Below, piece after piece: positions 1 to 10,127 of a stretch of 64,000 nt of DNA (its first letter is position 1; each line of letters opens with the position of its first letter). Where the stretch lies: contig NC_092800.1 of the NCBI RefSeq assembly GCF_918797505.1, forward strand, positions 25,807,577-25,871,576. The letters run 5' to 3'. Source of the stretch: Bemisia tabaci. Its lineage: Eukaryota > Arthropoda > Insecta > Hemiptera > Aleyrodidae. The position numbers and the translations under genes are program-made. Under the pieces are notes generated by a model. It had not been told where the DNA came from and did not search any database. It was given only the letters and a program-made list of their open reading frames with translations.

Positions 1-535
1 GAAATCGCAATATTATTTCAACATTTTTGTTGCACTGTGCTACTCGGGTAGTACCAACTTTTCCGCATAACCTGGCGACTTGGGCGTCCATGTTCCACTT
101 TCGAACGGCGATGGCCATCGACGTCCCCGCGAATCTTATCAGTCGGAAAAGTGGGCGCCGCGGCGCTGCGCTGCGCTGTCCGTGCCGCCAATCGATTTCA
201 TAGGTCCGCCGCCGCGCCGCGCCGGAAACTAGAGCGCATCAGATACCGCTCAATCAAACCAGATATTCCAGCTATTTTCCCCGAGATAAAGAGGATCTAG
301 GGGGCACCGCCGAGTGGAGCTTTTGCATGCCGCAAGGATTAAAAGTTTCATCGTTTCAACTTGCGTGGAATTTAGTGTGGGCATGTTGGTCGCGTCGCTT
401 CGGTTAAAAATCAGGAGTTTCAACATCCTTGATGCTTCGATCTCTTGAGATATGTGCCCACCAACTGACTGAGAGCTCCTCTCGAAATCAAAAATGAAAA
501 ATGCCTATTGACAGTGTAAGCTCGCAACCACGAAC
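1..535. other. Unassigned GC-rich start of window
   Basis: No convincing exon. Positions about 100-240 are strongly GC- and CpG-rich (runs of GCGCCG type) in otherwise AT-rich DNA, which could be a CpG-rich regulatory block. Nothing in it is recognisable as a gene. Confidence 0.3.
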
Positions 536-954
536 ACTGAAAAAAAATTCTCGGCGTTTTTACCAAGGTCCGTTGGTACCTTCACCATCTCACTTTTTTT
601 TTACCAATGATTGGTAATTTTACCAAGACAGACTGGTAAGCTTACCTAAAAACCGGTGTTTTACTGTTTTTTTTTTTCAGGTAAGAATACCACTCTTTTT
701 GGTAATCAATTCCCGGTAACTTTGCCATTTTATCTCGGTTATTCTACCACAGTCGATAAAAAATATTGGCGATTTTACCAAGGTCCAGTAAAATTACCGT
801 AGAGAAAGTTCAATAATTTTACCGAGATTTCTCGGTAAAATTACCAATTCCATAAATGGTAATTTTACCAAGAAAAAACTGGGATCAAATAGAACCCTGA
901 ATTATTGGTAATTTTACTTTTTTCTTAGTAAATATACCGAGATTTTTTTCCAGT
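536..954. mobile_element. MITE with TGGTAATTTTACC-rich interior
   Basis: The two ends are inverted copies: the left reads ACTGAAAAAAAATTCTCGG and the right reads, on the other strand, ACTGGAAAAAAATCTCGG. The interior is built of many short forward and inverted copies of GGTAATTTTACC. It has no coding capacity. I could not see a clear target duplication. A related start (CACTGAAAAAAAAGG) occurs near 6334. Confidence 0.55.
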
Positions 955-1180
955 ATATCTCGGTTTGCGACGTGGCAGACTTCCTGTCATATTTTATTTT
1001 TTACATAGAAAACTAATCAACGACAATTCTTCAAAACTGCCGTGCTTTTTCTTCTCTCTGTGAGGAAATTTCCATGAAAATTTCAACTAATGATGTTGAT
1101 TTGTCCTTCTTTAAACAAATGAAATAGGAGCGGATATAGGAAATAGGAGATTTTCAAACAGCGTATGATACGTGGTTGCA
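953..1180. mobile_element. Degenerate member of ATATCGATGG MITE family
   Basis: Resembles 2422-2682 along most of its length, sharing CGGTTTGCG, GCAGACTTCCTGTCAT, TAGGAGCGGA and GATTTTCAAACA in the same order. The outer ends are decayed. Other relatives lie at 17440-17640, 25693-25908 and 54060-54265. Confidence 0.5.
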
Positions 1181-1510
1181 GACTATGTCGCTATGTTCTG
1201 AAAACATTTTTAAACATACTGAAAATAAGGGTCTGTATTTTCTAATTTGCAACTTATAAAATTTACCGGTCTTGAGTGTTGTCTCCCTGGTGCTTTCTCT
1301 TACGCAACAAAAGGTAATTGATTGTCTTGGTACTACCAGTTATAGCGAACCAGTTATTTGACCAGGAAAAACACACAGGCGAGTCCACACACTTCGAACG
1401 ACCTATATGTTCTCTGCTTCGAACGGGGGAGGAGGTGGAAGGGGAGTTCAAGAATCAAGAGGCTTTCTCCCAAAAATTTTAAAAATTTTAAAGCGTTTGA
1501 TATGCAGGTC

Positions 1511-1584
1511 AGTCAATTTCAGTCCAACATCAGTCAATTTCAGTCCAATATCAGTCAATTTAAGTCCAATATCAGTCAATTTCG
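1511..1584. repeat. 21-bp tandem repeat, about 3.5 copies
   Basis: Units of 21 bp start at 1511, 1532, 1553 and 1574, each beginning AGTCAATTTCAGTCCAA with one or two differences. Because 21 is a multiple of three, short open frames run through the array, but no gene is evident. Confidence 0.85.
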
Positions 1585-2421
1585 TCATGAATAATTACCA
1601 AATGTCTCTCATCCTCCCATTTTTCGGGCAAACGGAGGAGGGCGTATACCTCCAACGTTCCCCCTAGATCCGCCTATGGAAAAACGGGACTAGATACTTC
1701 TTGTTGAGGGCGCCTCAACACTCCAAGAATTCGCGAATTTTGGCAGTTGGCACAATACCTGCATGCTGACACTCCTCGGCCAAATGGCAGTCGTTTGAAC
1801 TCAGGACACGCGTTACACAACACTGGCACAGTTAAACGCCGTTCAAATATGGTGTAAGCCCGGGTCCTAAAAAACCACACCTCTAATGTGTTACTCTCGT
1901 TCGCATACCTTGGCCGTTCCGATGCCCATGACCTCCAGTTCTGATTCAATGACCCGCCGAAAGCCTTTTGTGATTATGCAATAAACCCTCAAGAGTTCAT
2001 AAACATGACGCAGCTGAAGACACGTAAGGAATGGGAGGCGGGGGAATCACCTACAATGTTTATTGTAACATGTATTTTGGATTTCTCATTGCTTACAGAT
2101 GAAGCACAAGCTCATTTTCAGCATTATATTCCTGTCGTGACAACAGTTATAAATTTGCAGAACCAAATTCGAACCATTTGCTCCACCTTATTACATACAC
2201 TTCGGGCCACTTCTTAGTGTTTTTTAAAATTCCCGCCCTCAAAACATCCACCCTTTAAGCTCAGATGATTCATAGTAGTGACCGAAATTTTAAAACTCTT
2301 TAGGCAATTAAATTTAAAAATTTAAGGTCTCCTGGTCCGCGACGTAAAAAGCCTGGTTGCTGATCGTCGTGAATCAACTAATCAACCAACCACTAAGGTA
2401 TATATATACCATCACTAAGGT
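1585..2421. other. Unassigned sequence
   Basis: No gene, RNA or well-bounded repeat seen. A short ATATATAT/ACTAAGGTATAT duplication sits at about 2385-2425. Confidence 0.3.
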
Positions 2422-2682
2422 ATATCGATGGTGAAACTGCAGGAATGCGTATATCGGTTTGCGGCGTTGCAGACTTCCTGTCATACTTTATTTTTCATAT
2501 GGAAAACCACTTAACATCATTTTTTGAGCACTTCGGATATTTTTTTTCTCTATATGAAGAATATTCTGTGAAAAGTTCAAGCCACAATGTTGCTTCGGTT
2601 TCCTTTTAAAAAATAAATTAGGAGCGGAGATTTTCAAACACCGCAACCGATATACGCCTTTTTGCAGTTTCACCATCGATAT
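2422..2682. mobile_element. MITE, best-preserved ATATCGATGG family member
   Basis: Terminal inverted repeats of about 42 bp start ATATCGATGGTGAAACTGCA on each strand. The right arm diverges only at a few bases (for example AAAAAGG for GGAATG). The interior is AT-rich with no coding capacity. It lies upstream of Foxj1 exon 1. Confidence 0.7.
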
Positions 2683-2809
2683 GTGCTAGGTTGCCTTTGC
2701 TACTATTAGTGGTGTTCAATAAGAACCACTAATTGTTTACAAGCCATAGCTTTTTCTCGGTGCAATCCTGTTATCTCAAATTTCCCCATAAAAAAACGCG
2801 GCTGGTAAA

Positions 2810-3120
2810 TATGTCGTGTCCAAAATCCGGAGAGGACGCGTGTCTCTATCTGCTTTCCCGCCCTCCTCTCCCCGTCACTCTGCCTCATTCCCATTGGAAG
2901 CGGAAGCGCGCGGACACGTGGCTGGTCAGAAGTTCGGCAAGCTGGGCTGCAATCATCTGGCTGCGGCGAGGGTCCCGGCGGAGCGGCCAAAGGGGTGGAA
3001 AATAATTGCCCTCCCGCGAACCCCGACCACTCCCCCACGCTCCCTCGGGCGGACTCACCTGGTCACACTCAGATAGTTTCCGAACACCCGACTTCGGGGC
3101 CCACACTCTCAGCATTTTTG
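2810..3120 (+). promoter_or_regulatory. Candidate promoter or CpG-rich 5' region of Foxj1
   Basis: A sharply GC-rich block lies 230-540 bp before the first recognised Foxj1 exon. That exon begins directly after a splice acceptor, so a non-coding first exon must lie upstream, and this block is the nearest candidate for it and the promoter. No TATA box or certain RFX X-box was identified. This rests on composition and position only. Confidence 0.3.
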
Positions 3121-3348
3121 GCGGTTACGTTATTGTTACGTTTCAGTCTTTGCTCATGGGGTATCGCAAGTGTTCGACACAGAATCCATGCTGGAATCGT
3201 CGCACTGTAAAAAATATGGTAGATTTTACCATACACTGACACAGTATTCCTGGATATTTACGCACTGAAGACCTATGATCGACTCAAATAGATTTTTCTG
3301 TAATATTGATTACTGCCTAAAATTGATTGATTGGTTTATCTGTTGCAG

Positions 3349-3554
3349 GGGATCGTGGAGGCTGACTATGCCGGTGGGCCAGCCTCTCAAGATGGAGGAT
3401 GTGGCTCCAGACCTGACCAGCCTCAACTGGTTGCAGAACCTCAACATCATGAACGTAGCTTCCTTACCCACACCTCCCTCCTCACCACTCTCCCCACCTC
3501 GCCATACTAAAGTCCTTCCTAAAAAAGTCACTCCTAGTCTTTGTTTAAATTTAA
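3349..3554 (+). CDS. Foxj1: Forkhead transcription factor FOXJ1, first coding exon
   Basis: The exon follows an acceptor (TTTATCTGTTGCAG) and ends before a GTGAGT donor at 3555. The ATG at 3368 starts a frame running to the donor in phase 1 (62 complete codons plus one base). It encodes DLTSLNWLQNLNIMN, which matches the conserved N-terminal motif of animal FOXJ1 proteins (LTSLxWLQxFxIL in vertebrates), then a proline/serine-rich linker. This motif, more than the forkhead itself, separates FOXJ1 from FOXJ2/3. Joining the terminal A to GT at the start of exon 2 makes a serine codon and keeps the frame. FOXJ1 is known as a nuclear activator of motile-cilium genes; in insects the expected sites are sensory cilia and sperm flagella, which is inference here. 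The 5' UTR exon is not identified. Confidence 0.85.
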
Positions 3555-3612
3555 GTGAGTATCACATTTCATCTCCAGTGCGTTTAGACGAAAAAGCTTA
3601 CACCTCAAAAAG

Positions 3613-3777
3613 CAGTGGCGTGGCGTGTTTTGCGATATATCGATTGATACGCCACTCAAATCCATGAAAAAAGATCGATCAGTAGGGTGTTCGCAGCGAG
3701 CACCATAGTAATCGATTCTTTACCATAGCTTCAAATGGCGAGATATCGATAAATCGATCATTCACGCCACGCCGCTG
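3613..3777. mobile_element. hAT-type MITE, 165 bp, in Foxj1 intron 1
   Basis: Inverted ends CAGTGGCGTGGCGTG and CACGCCACGCCGCTG flank a sequence that folds on itself (ATCGATT motifs in both arms). CAAAAAG occurs directly on both sides (7 bp). It lies 58 bp after the exon 1 donor. A sibling with a perfect 8-bp duplication is at 62015-62178, and a relative is at 39107-39268. Confidence 0.75.
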
Positions 3778-3920
3778 CAAAAAGAACGGTGGCACTATCG
3801 GTACAATATTTCTATTAAGACAGGGAAAGATATATATTTACCCAAAATATCAAGTAAATATCGTCTTAAAATATTGACAGTAATATTGCTCGGTGATGCG
3901 AAAGCAGTAAAGTAATGATA

Positions 3921-4873
3921 TCCCTGGTAAAATTTTCAGTAGAATCTGTGTTCCAAAATACCATAGACCTACAGCCAGCTGTAAGATTTCCAATAGCTTC
4001 TATAGCCGGCTACACAATTTCTTATAGCCTTTTACAGCCGATGGCGATTAAGCAACAGCCAGGCGATAAAGTGTATGATAAACGTTACTAATTACGGATG
4101 CTAGGACTTAGTGAGTTTTTGGGATACTGCTCTCTTTTTGGGCCGTAGTATCTTGATTTATTTTGCGAGGAAAGCTCCGTACTTTTGATGGATGCCTGCC
4201 ATTACTAATATATTAGAGCGCCTTCAGTTTCGTATGATACTGTGCAATACCTCTGGTGTGAAATAGTTGCTTCAAGCGCCATGGCACGCTGCGGCGCGGC
4301 AGGCGGGCAGCCAGCGCGAAACGCGCATTGGCGCCTTCAAACCTAACAGGGATACTTCACGCGTTGCGCAATGCGTGAAGTATCCTTGTTAGGTTTGTAG
4401 GCGCCAGTGCGTCGCCGCTCCGCTTTGTGTTAGGCTCTAATATTTAATCTGGCGGAGTCAGCGTTATTCAACTCATAATTTTGAAATGTTTGCACATCCT
4501 GTATGGATTATTCTCATTTTAATTGATGAAAAAAAATATGTATTAAAGGAAAATATAATGTGTGTTTTGTAAATATTAAGGTGGTTCCGTATCAAACTTA
4601 ATGATTCCCGAAGCACACGAATTTCTACACAATTTCTAATAGACTTTTATAATCGATGGCGAAAAATCAACAGCCAGGCGATAAAGTTTAAAGCCCGACG
4701 ATAGGAACTGTAGCCCGGCTGCATAATTTTTTATCGCTTCGTATAGCCCGGCCGTATGATTTTGTCCGCATTCTACAGCCAGCTATATGATTTTCTGTAG
4801 CCTTCTTTAGCCGGCTATAAGAATTCCTATGGTATTTTGAAACGCAGCTTTTATCGCCAATTTTTACCAGGGA
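3921..4873. mobile_element. TA-flanked inverted-repeat element, 953 bp
   Basis: Ends read TCCCTGGTAAAA on both strands and continue as related inverted repeats for about 45 bp, including CAAAATACCATAG in both arms. TA lies immediately outside each end, as in Tc1/mariner-like insertions. The interior repeats CTATAGCCGGC-type words and contains a strong hairpin at 4324-4411 (arms with AAACCTAACAGGGATACTTC). No transposase. A second, truncated copy is at 46504-46922. Confidence 0.75.
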
Positions 4874-6063
4874 TAGCCACAGTCATTGCAATGCTATCTA
4901 TACGCAATTTTAACCCCCCCCCCCCCCCCCACCCCCGTTTCATAGAAACGGTGAAATTATCACTAAGACTGAAAAGATAGCACCATGACTCTTTTTCCCA
5001 GTTTTTGTGAATATTGTAGGTATTTACATAAGTACTTTCAGCAATAGTGCCTACTGTCTTATTTCAACAGTATTTCTTTCCTATTTCTATAACATATCCG
5101 TTTAATATCAAATATTCATCATGAAATGTTTCATAAATTGAGTCAATATTTTTTTGCGTAGTGGAAGGAGATCTTCGTTGTAAATTTATTGATTAAAAGG
5201 ATAGAAAGAAAAAAAAAACTCGCGTGTAGATCGTCAGAGTAAGTTAGAAAGAGATAGATCTGAGGTCAAAACAGTGGCAAGAAATATCACTTATATTTTT
5301 ATAGATATTTTGTGATGTATATTCTATATTGATATATGTAGTGAGTTACTCAGTAAAAATAATCGTTGAAATAATACTTTGACATCGTGGTTACCGAAAA
5401 TGCACTTTTTCTTTAAAAAAAATAAACATACCTACTGAAAATACCTTCTTGATTGATTTTCTTTCTTTTAAATCATGGCCAAGTCTTGACATCACGGAAT
5501 GATATGCATCTGTATATGCAAGCTCTAAGCCACAGTCTCGCGTAACTATACTTTTTATTGGGAGTTGACACTTATTGTTAAAGATAGAGGAGGAAAAATA
5601 AGCAGCAACACAAGAAATCAATTCGGAAGAAAAATCTAGATAGATACTTGTATTTACAGGCATTTGTTCCTTCATCTGATGATGCTTTATTGCGATGAAA
5701 ATCTCACATGCCGAGCTAGTAATCCTCATTCTTACGCAAAGTTGTTTTTTCTACTCCGAGGGCAATTTTTTTCTTTCAGTATTTCAGCGATCTTTCTCAT
5801 AACATGAAACCACCATGGAATTTGAACCAGTGAATGTGAGAAATTTAAGTCTCAAGAATTTTAACAAGCTCCTCCCTGGGAGAGATTTAAAATAGTTGAG
5901 AGAAAAGTAGAGCAGGAAAGATTTAAAATTTCACCACCAGCTGACATTTCTCTCGGCAGAGGATTGACCGCACGGACTCAAAGTTAGCAAAAATTGGTGT
6001 CCAAGAATTTGTACAGGATTTAATTATGCTTGAGTTCACTGAGGTGAGATTTTCTGTTGACAG
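4874..6063 (+). other. Remainder of Foxj1 intron 1
   Basis: AT-rich intron sequence with a run of about 17 C at 4914-4930. No gene or bounded repeat recognised. The acceptor of exon 2 (TTCTGTTGACAG) is weak in pyrimidines. Confidence 0.5.
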
Positions 6064-6239
6064 GTCCCTCAACCGCTGAGGATTACAGAAACAACGGTGA
6101 CTCGAAGCCACCGTTCTCGTATGCAACGCTCATTTGCATGGCCATGCGGGCCAATAATAACAAAATGTCACTTAGTTCAATTTACTCCTGGATCAAGGAT
6201 AACTTCAAGTACTATAGGAATGCTGATCCCAGTTGGCAG
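6064..6239 (+). CDS. Foxj1: FOXJ1 exon 2, N-terminal half of forkhead domain
   Basis: Starts after CAG at 6061-6063 and stops before the GTGAGA donor at 6240. It encodes the first half of the winged-helix DNA-binding domain: [14 protein letters not shown], helix 1, then [19 protein letters not shown] and NADPSWQ. The [14 protein letters not shown] signature is FOXJ1-like; FOXJ2/3 carry KPPYSYASLITFAI. Exon 1 plus exon 2 coding sequence (187 + 176 bp) is an exact multiple of three. The exon ends in phase 0 after the WQ codons, just before the recognition helix, so one intron of 30 kb splits the DNA-binding domain. Confidence 0.92.
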
Positions 6240-6549
6240 GTGAGAATCTTTACATTAACAAAATATTTGGGATGAAAATTTGCAACCCGCAGGGCGATTT
6301 ACTTACTTGCCGCCTGTATTTTTGCCGTCACACTGAAAAAAAAGGAAAGTTGAAATAACCATGTGCATGTTTGATTTTACTATTTAAGAAAGTAGAAAAA
6401 AGTGACTACAATTGGAGTAGTAAAAATTACCAAACACAGAAAAGTAAAAGAAGCTTTTAGACAATTGGAAATTTTACATGGCTTACATTGGAGAATCAAC
6501 TTTCTAAACGTTCAATTGAACCATTCACTTTTACGAAAAAGTGCTAAAC

Positions 6550-6725
6550 AACTTTGAAAAATCTACAGAACTTGTTTGGTAAAATGTGCCTGGCACTTAT
6601 GAAAAATTGACTGAGCTTGTTTGGTAAAAAGTACCTGATGGTTACGCAGAATATACCAAACTCGTTTGGTAAAAATGTGCTCTACAGCCATGAAGAATTT
6701 ACCAAACTTGTTTGGTCAAAACTCC
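6550..6725. repeat. 45-46 bp tandem repeat, four units
   Basis: The word CTTGTTTGGTAAAA (one copy CTCGTTTGG, the last CTTGTTTGGTCAAA) recurs at 6571, 6616, 6661 and 6707, a period of 45-46 bp. Spacer sequence between units is moderately conserved (GAAAAATT/GAAGAATTTACC). Confidence 0.75.
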
Positions 6726-6888
6726 CACACCTCGTCAATAAGAATAACTTTTCCAATTGTACGAACGACTAAACGTGGCTAGTAGAAATTAAAACCTCTG
6801 TTAGGTAAAAAGTAACATTTCTGAATAATTATAATGACTATTTTGATTGTAGAGTTTAAGAGACGAATATGGAATTTTAACTTTTGTG

Positions 6889-7064
6889 CATAGAGAAAAA
6901 AAAGGAGGTGTTTGCATTTCGGGCATCTTGGAATTTTTTGATGACGTAGGTGGGTACAGCGCGGTACAGCGACGTCCCCTTCACGCTGTACCCACCTACG
7001 TCATCAAGTCATCAAAAAATTCCAAGATGCCCGAAATGTAAACACCTCCTTTTTTTTCTCTATG
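6889..7064. mobile_element. Hairpin MITE, 176 bp
   Basis: An almost perfect inverted repeat with arms of about 80 bp. The left begins CATAGAGAAAAAAAAGGAGG and the right ends CCTCCTTTTTTTTCTCTATG. Arms share GCATCTTGGAATTTTTTGATG and GTAGGTGGGTACAGCG. A relative with the same ends but a longer unrelated middle is at 25971-26273. Confidence 0.85.
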
Positions 7065-7867
7065 ACTATTGTGATCACTCAAGGTAAGTGAATGAAAGGC
7101 ACGCTCATGTGCTACAGACCACCCAAAATCAACTAAATGTTCAGTCACGTTGGTTCCTTTTCAGTCTTGATGGGAAATATACTTCAAACTTCCCACCAGA
7201 ACTGAAATAGAAGGAACGCACTCAAGCATTTTGTCGATTTAGGGTGCTTGGGTAAGGAGAGCGTATATCTCGCGTTTCACTTTGGTGATAACCAAGCCCC
7301 CTTTGCAACTTTACTATAATTCATTGAAGTATAGAATAAACAAAATTACAGAGAGCATATCCCTTAACGCTGTTCATCGTTTAATTACTCTGTTCCAATT
7401 AATGCATCAAAAAGGGTGGAGGGGGAAGGTGGGATGACAGCTAGTCAGCTTCAACACACAAAATCAATCTACTTATTTGCTGAGGCAGAAATTCGGTTTA
7501 TTATTACTACATTAAAGTTTTGTTGGAAAGGGTTAGGTGATAAGCTATCACAATAATTCAGACTCTCTGTTAAAGAGAAGGAACAAACTTGCTCATTGAG
7601 AAATAGAGGTTTCAGTGTATGTATACATACACCACTGAGAATAATGAGACATCAAAAGATTTATTATGTATACATTTATTGATGAAACACAACTAAACAG
7701 AAGTGATGAAAATAAACCACCTCATTTACTTTCGAAGAGAAGAATATGATGTGATTGGATGGTTATATTCCTGAGTATATATATTTGTAATGGTTACAGT
7801 GAAAAATAGAGAAGTTTGTAAGAAGTTTGCATGTTAAATAAAAGGTTAATTCATTTACTGAAATAAA
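7065..7867. other. Unassigned intron sequence
   Basis: AT-rich. No gene or bounded repeat recognised. Confidence 0.3.
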
Positions 7868-8343
7868 TGACTTTCAGGGGATCCTAGTCCCGAACAATAT
7901 TAAAAAATTGGCACTCTGTCAAACCTAAATAAGTGCAACAAGAAAAGTTCAGTCAGTTCTATAAAAATATGGTATGAACAGCTTAGGAGTTACACACATA
8001 CCTACGTATGAAAGTACAAAGTAAGAGACCAAACTGAGGACCCAAGAGAAGAATCCATTATAAAAAGTTGAATATTTCGCCTTAGAGGCATGAATGTACA
8101 ATTATTAAGTGACTTTCAGGGGATGCTAGCCCCAAACAATATTAAAAAACAATTGGCACCCTGTCAAACCTAAATGAGTTCAACAAAAAAAGTTAAGTCA
8201 GTTATATAAAAATATGTTATAAACAGCTTAGGAGTTACACAAATACCTCTGAAAGTACAAAGTAAGAGACCAAACTGAGGACCCAAGAAAGGAATCCATT
8301 AAAAAAAGGTGAATATTTCGCTTTAGGGGGATTAATGTACAAT
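7868..8343. repeat. Tandem duplication, 242-bp unit, two copies
   Basis: TGACTTTCAGGGGATCCTAG at 7868 is repeated with one change at 8110. About 230 bp then match closely in the same order (CAAACCTAAAT, CAGCTTAGGAGTTACACA, GAGACCAAACTGAGGACCCA, GAATATTTCGC). Small indels separate the copies. No coding signal. Confidence 0.85.
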
Positions 8344-8693
8344 TTGAGGCTCAAAAAGTATAAAAGTAAAGAACATACAGAGTTGTTCTTTCATTCAAAA
8401 TGAAGAGTAAAGTTTAGAAGGAGGGTAATGTGAAGTTTATTGATAATATCACTTGTGTTATGTAAAAAAGAAAGAGGGAAGAGGCGCGGAAGGGCCTGAC
8501 AATTTAATATGTTACACATAAACTTGTTGCCAGTATAGCTAGAAAGTTGAATTTTTAATAATATGACAGTTATTACTTGTATGTAAAATTAGAGGAGATG
8601 CAAATACGGAATATTTCGAAAACATCGAATATCGAGTTTGCCCACGATCATCAGAACTGATGAAATTACGGGGAGAATTATCATGAGCCTAAA

Positions 8694-8843
8694 TAATGAG
8701 GAATACAAAAAAGAACAGTCCAAGCACCTCAATGTCATGTAGGTAATGTATACAAAATTACTGCACAATAATGAGGAATACAAAAAAGAACAGTCCAAGC
8801 ACCTCAATGTCATGTAGGTAACGAATACAAAATTACTGCACAA
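8694..8843. repeat. Tandem duplication, 75-bp unit, two copies
   Basis: The unit beginning TAATGAGGAATACAAAAAAG at 8694 recurs at 8769. The two copies differ at two or three bases (GTAATGTA versus GTAACGAA), so the duplication is recent. Confidence 0.9.
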
Positions 8844-9465
8844 TGTGAAAATTGCTTTGATTGCCCTTCAAGATCAAGATCTTAAAAGAGAAACCACAAA
8901 AATCAAAGATGAGGTACATAAATGAAATCAATAGTAAGCATCTATTGCAAAAAATGGAGACTACAAGGATTCACAATTTTTTAGTTTTAGATGTAGCCAA
9001 CCTTCCTGCACAGCCCAATTAATTTATCAACTACCTCGTAAGAGTTTTCCTCGCTATGGCAAGGAAAAACTTTAGCGTTTTTAACAAAACTGGCTAAGCT
9101 TGAAAAGCAACTTGGTAATTTTTTTGGGAATTACCCGTTCCATTATCAAAATCCAACTCCATTTTTAACTAGGCCTCTGGATTCAGAGGCTGCAATCTGC
9201 TGTGTAATATTTCAGCATTTACATGCTTGTCGCACATTAACAGGAAAAAACCATATTATATATTGCATATATTATTATTATTATTATATATATATTATTA
9301 TTATATTATTATATATATATTGCATGCATAATTAGGAAAAAACCAGCCGTTTCTCTCAAAATTCGGAGGAAAACTCATTGACACTTCAGGAAGAGAAGTA
9401 TAATGTAAAATGATTTTGAAATGAAAAAATTGACATAGCACCCTTTGAAATCATAAGCATCATAC
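8844..9465. repeat. AT-rich stretch with TATTA/TATA microsatellite
   Basis: A (TATTA)n/(TA)n simple repeat at about 9258-9322 lies in otherwise unassigned AT-rich sequence. Nothing else seen. Confidence 0.6.
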
Positions 9466-9640
9466 AGGGTCTTCAAAAAGTCCACCCCTCCACCCCATTG
9501 ACTTTTGAACAGCTGCACCAAACCGAATCAAATTTTGATTGTGATCTTACATTAATAGTACCTACATTTTGGGAGACTCAAAATTTTGAGGCAACGCCCC
9601 GAGCTGATAGGCAAAACTAACTCGAAAATTTAAAATTGCA
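9466..9640. mobile_element. Single arm of CAGGGT...AAAAGTCC element
   Basis: Begins CAGGGTCTTCAAAAAGTCCA and contains CACCCC...TTGACTTTTGAAC and CAAAATTTTGAGG. These recall the arm of the large palindrome at 15156-16366 (CAGGGTGTACCAAAAGTCC, CACCCCTGCTAACTTTTGAAC). The opposite arm was not found, so this is a relic. Another start of this type is at 22633. Confidence 0.45.
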
Positions 9641-9983
9641 ACCCCCATTTTTTGTTGCATTATTCAGGAAAGGATCGTAAAACAATTTTTGAGCTGAAGC
9701 AGAGGTCCGTGAACTTTTTGTTCCCGAATTATTCACGAAGTTTGAAATAGACTAATTTTTAAGAAATTGTGTGCGCCTAATGAATGAGTGCTGGGAGGCA
9801 AACTTGTGCTTCAAACGTCCAGAATTACAAGTGTTTAAAAAGAGAAAAAAAAATTGCAGTAAAAATTAGCAGTAAAGGTATTTATTTGAGATTTTGGAGT
9901 CTAGCGTCACGGAGGTGCCCACCAGAATTTCAAGAACGCCAAAATTATAGCAGGTATTTTTGACCTAGGAACACTGTGAAAAC

Positions 9984-9989
9984 TTTATT
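9984..9989 (-). terminator. Putative polyadenylation signal for transposase-like gene
   Basis: AATAAA on the minus strand, about 140 bp beyond the stop codon at 10128. Position fits; there is no other support. Confidence 0.4.
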
Positions 9990-10127
9990 AGACTAGCTGC
10001 ATCCATTCGAAAGTTAATAGGGAGGTGGCAGGGTGGGGAGCTAAACCTTTTAAAGTCCCTGTGGGTCCCCCTCAGTGATTCAAAATTTCTACAATATATG
10101 TGCGTATGCAAAAGGAATGATGGAAAA

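Noticed and set aside
1358..1667. Two overlapping open frames at the 21-bp repeat
   Set aside because: They arise from a tandem repeat whose period is a multiple of three; no start or splice context.
2685..2700. RFX X-box-like sequence GTTGCCTTTGCTAC upstream of Foxj1
   Set aside because: The second half-site does not fit the RRNRAC consensus; too weak to call.
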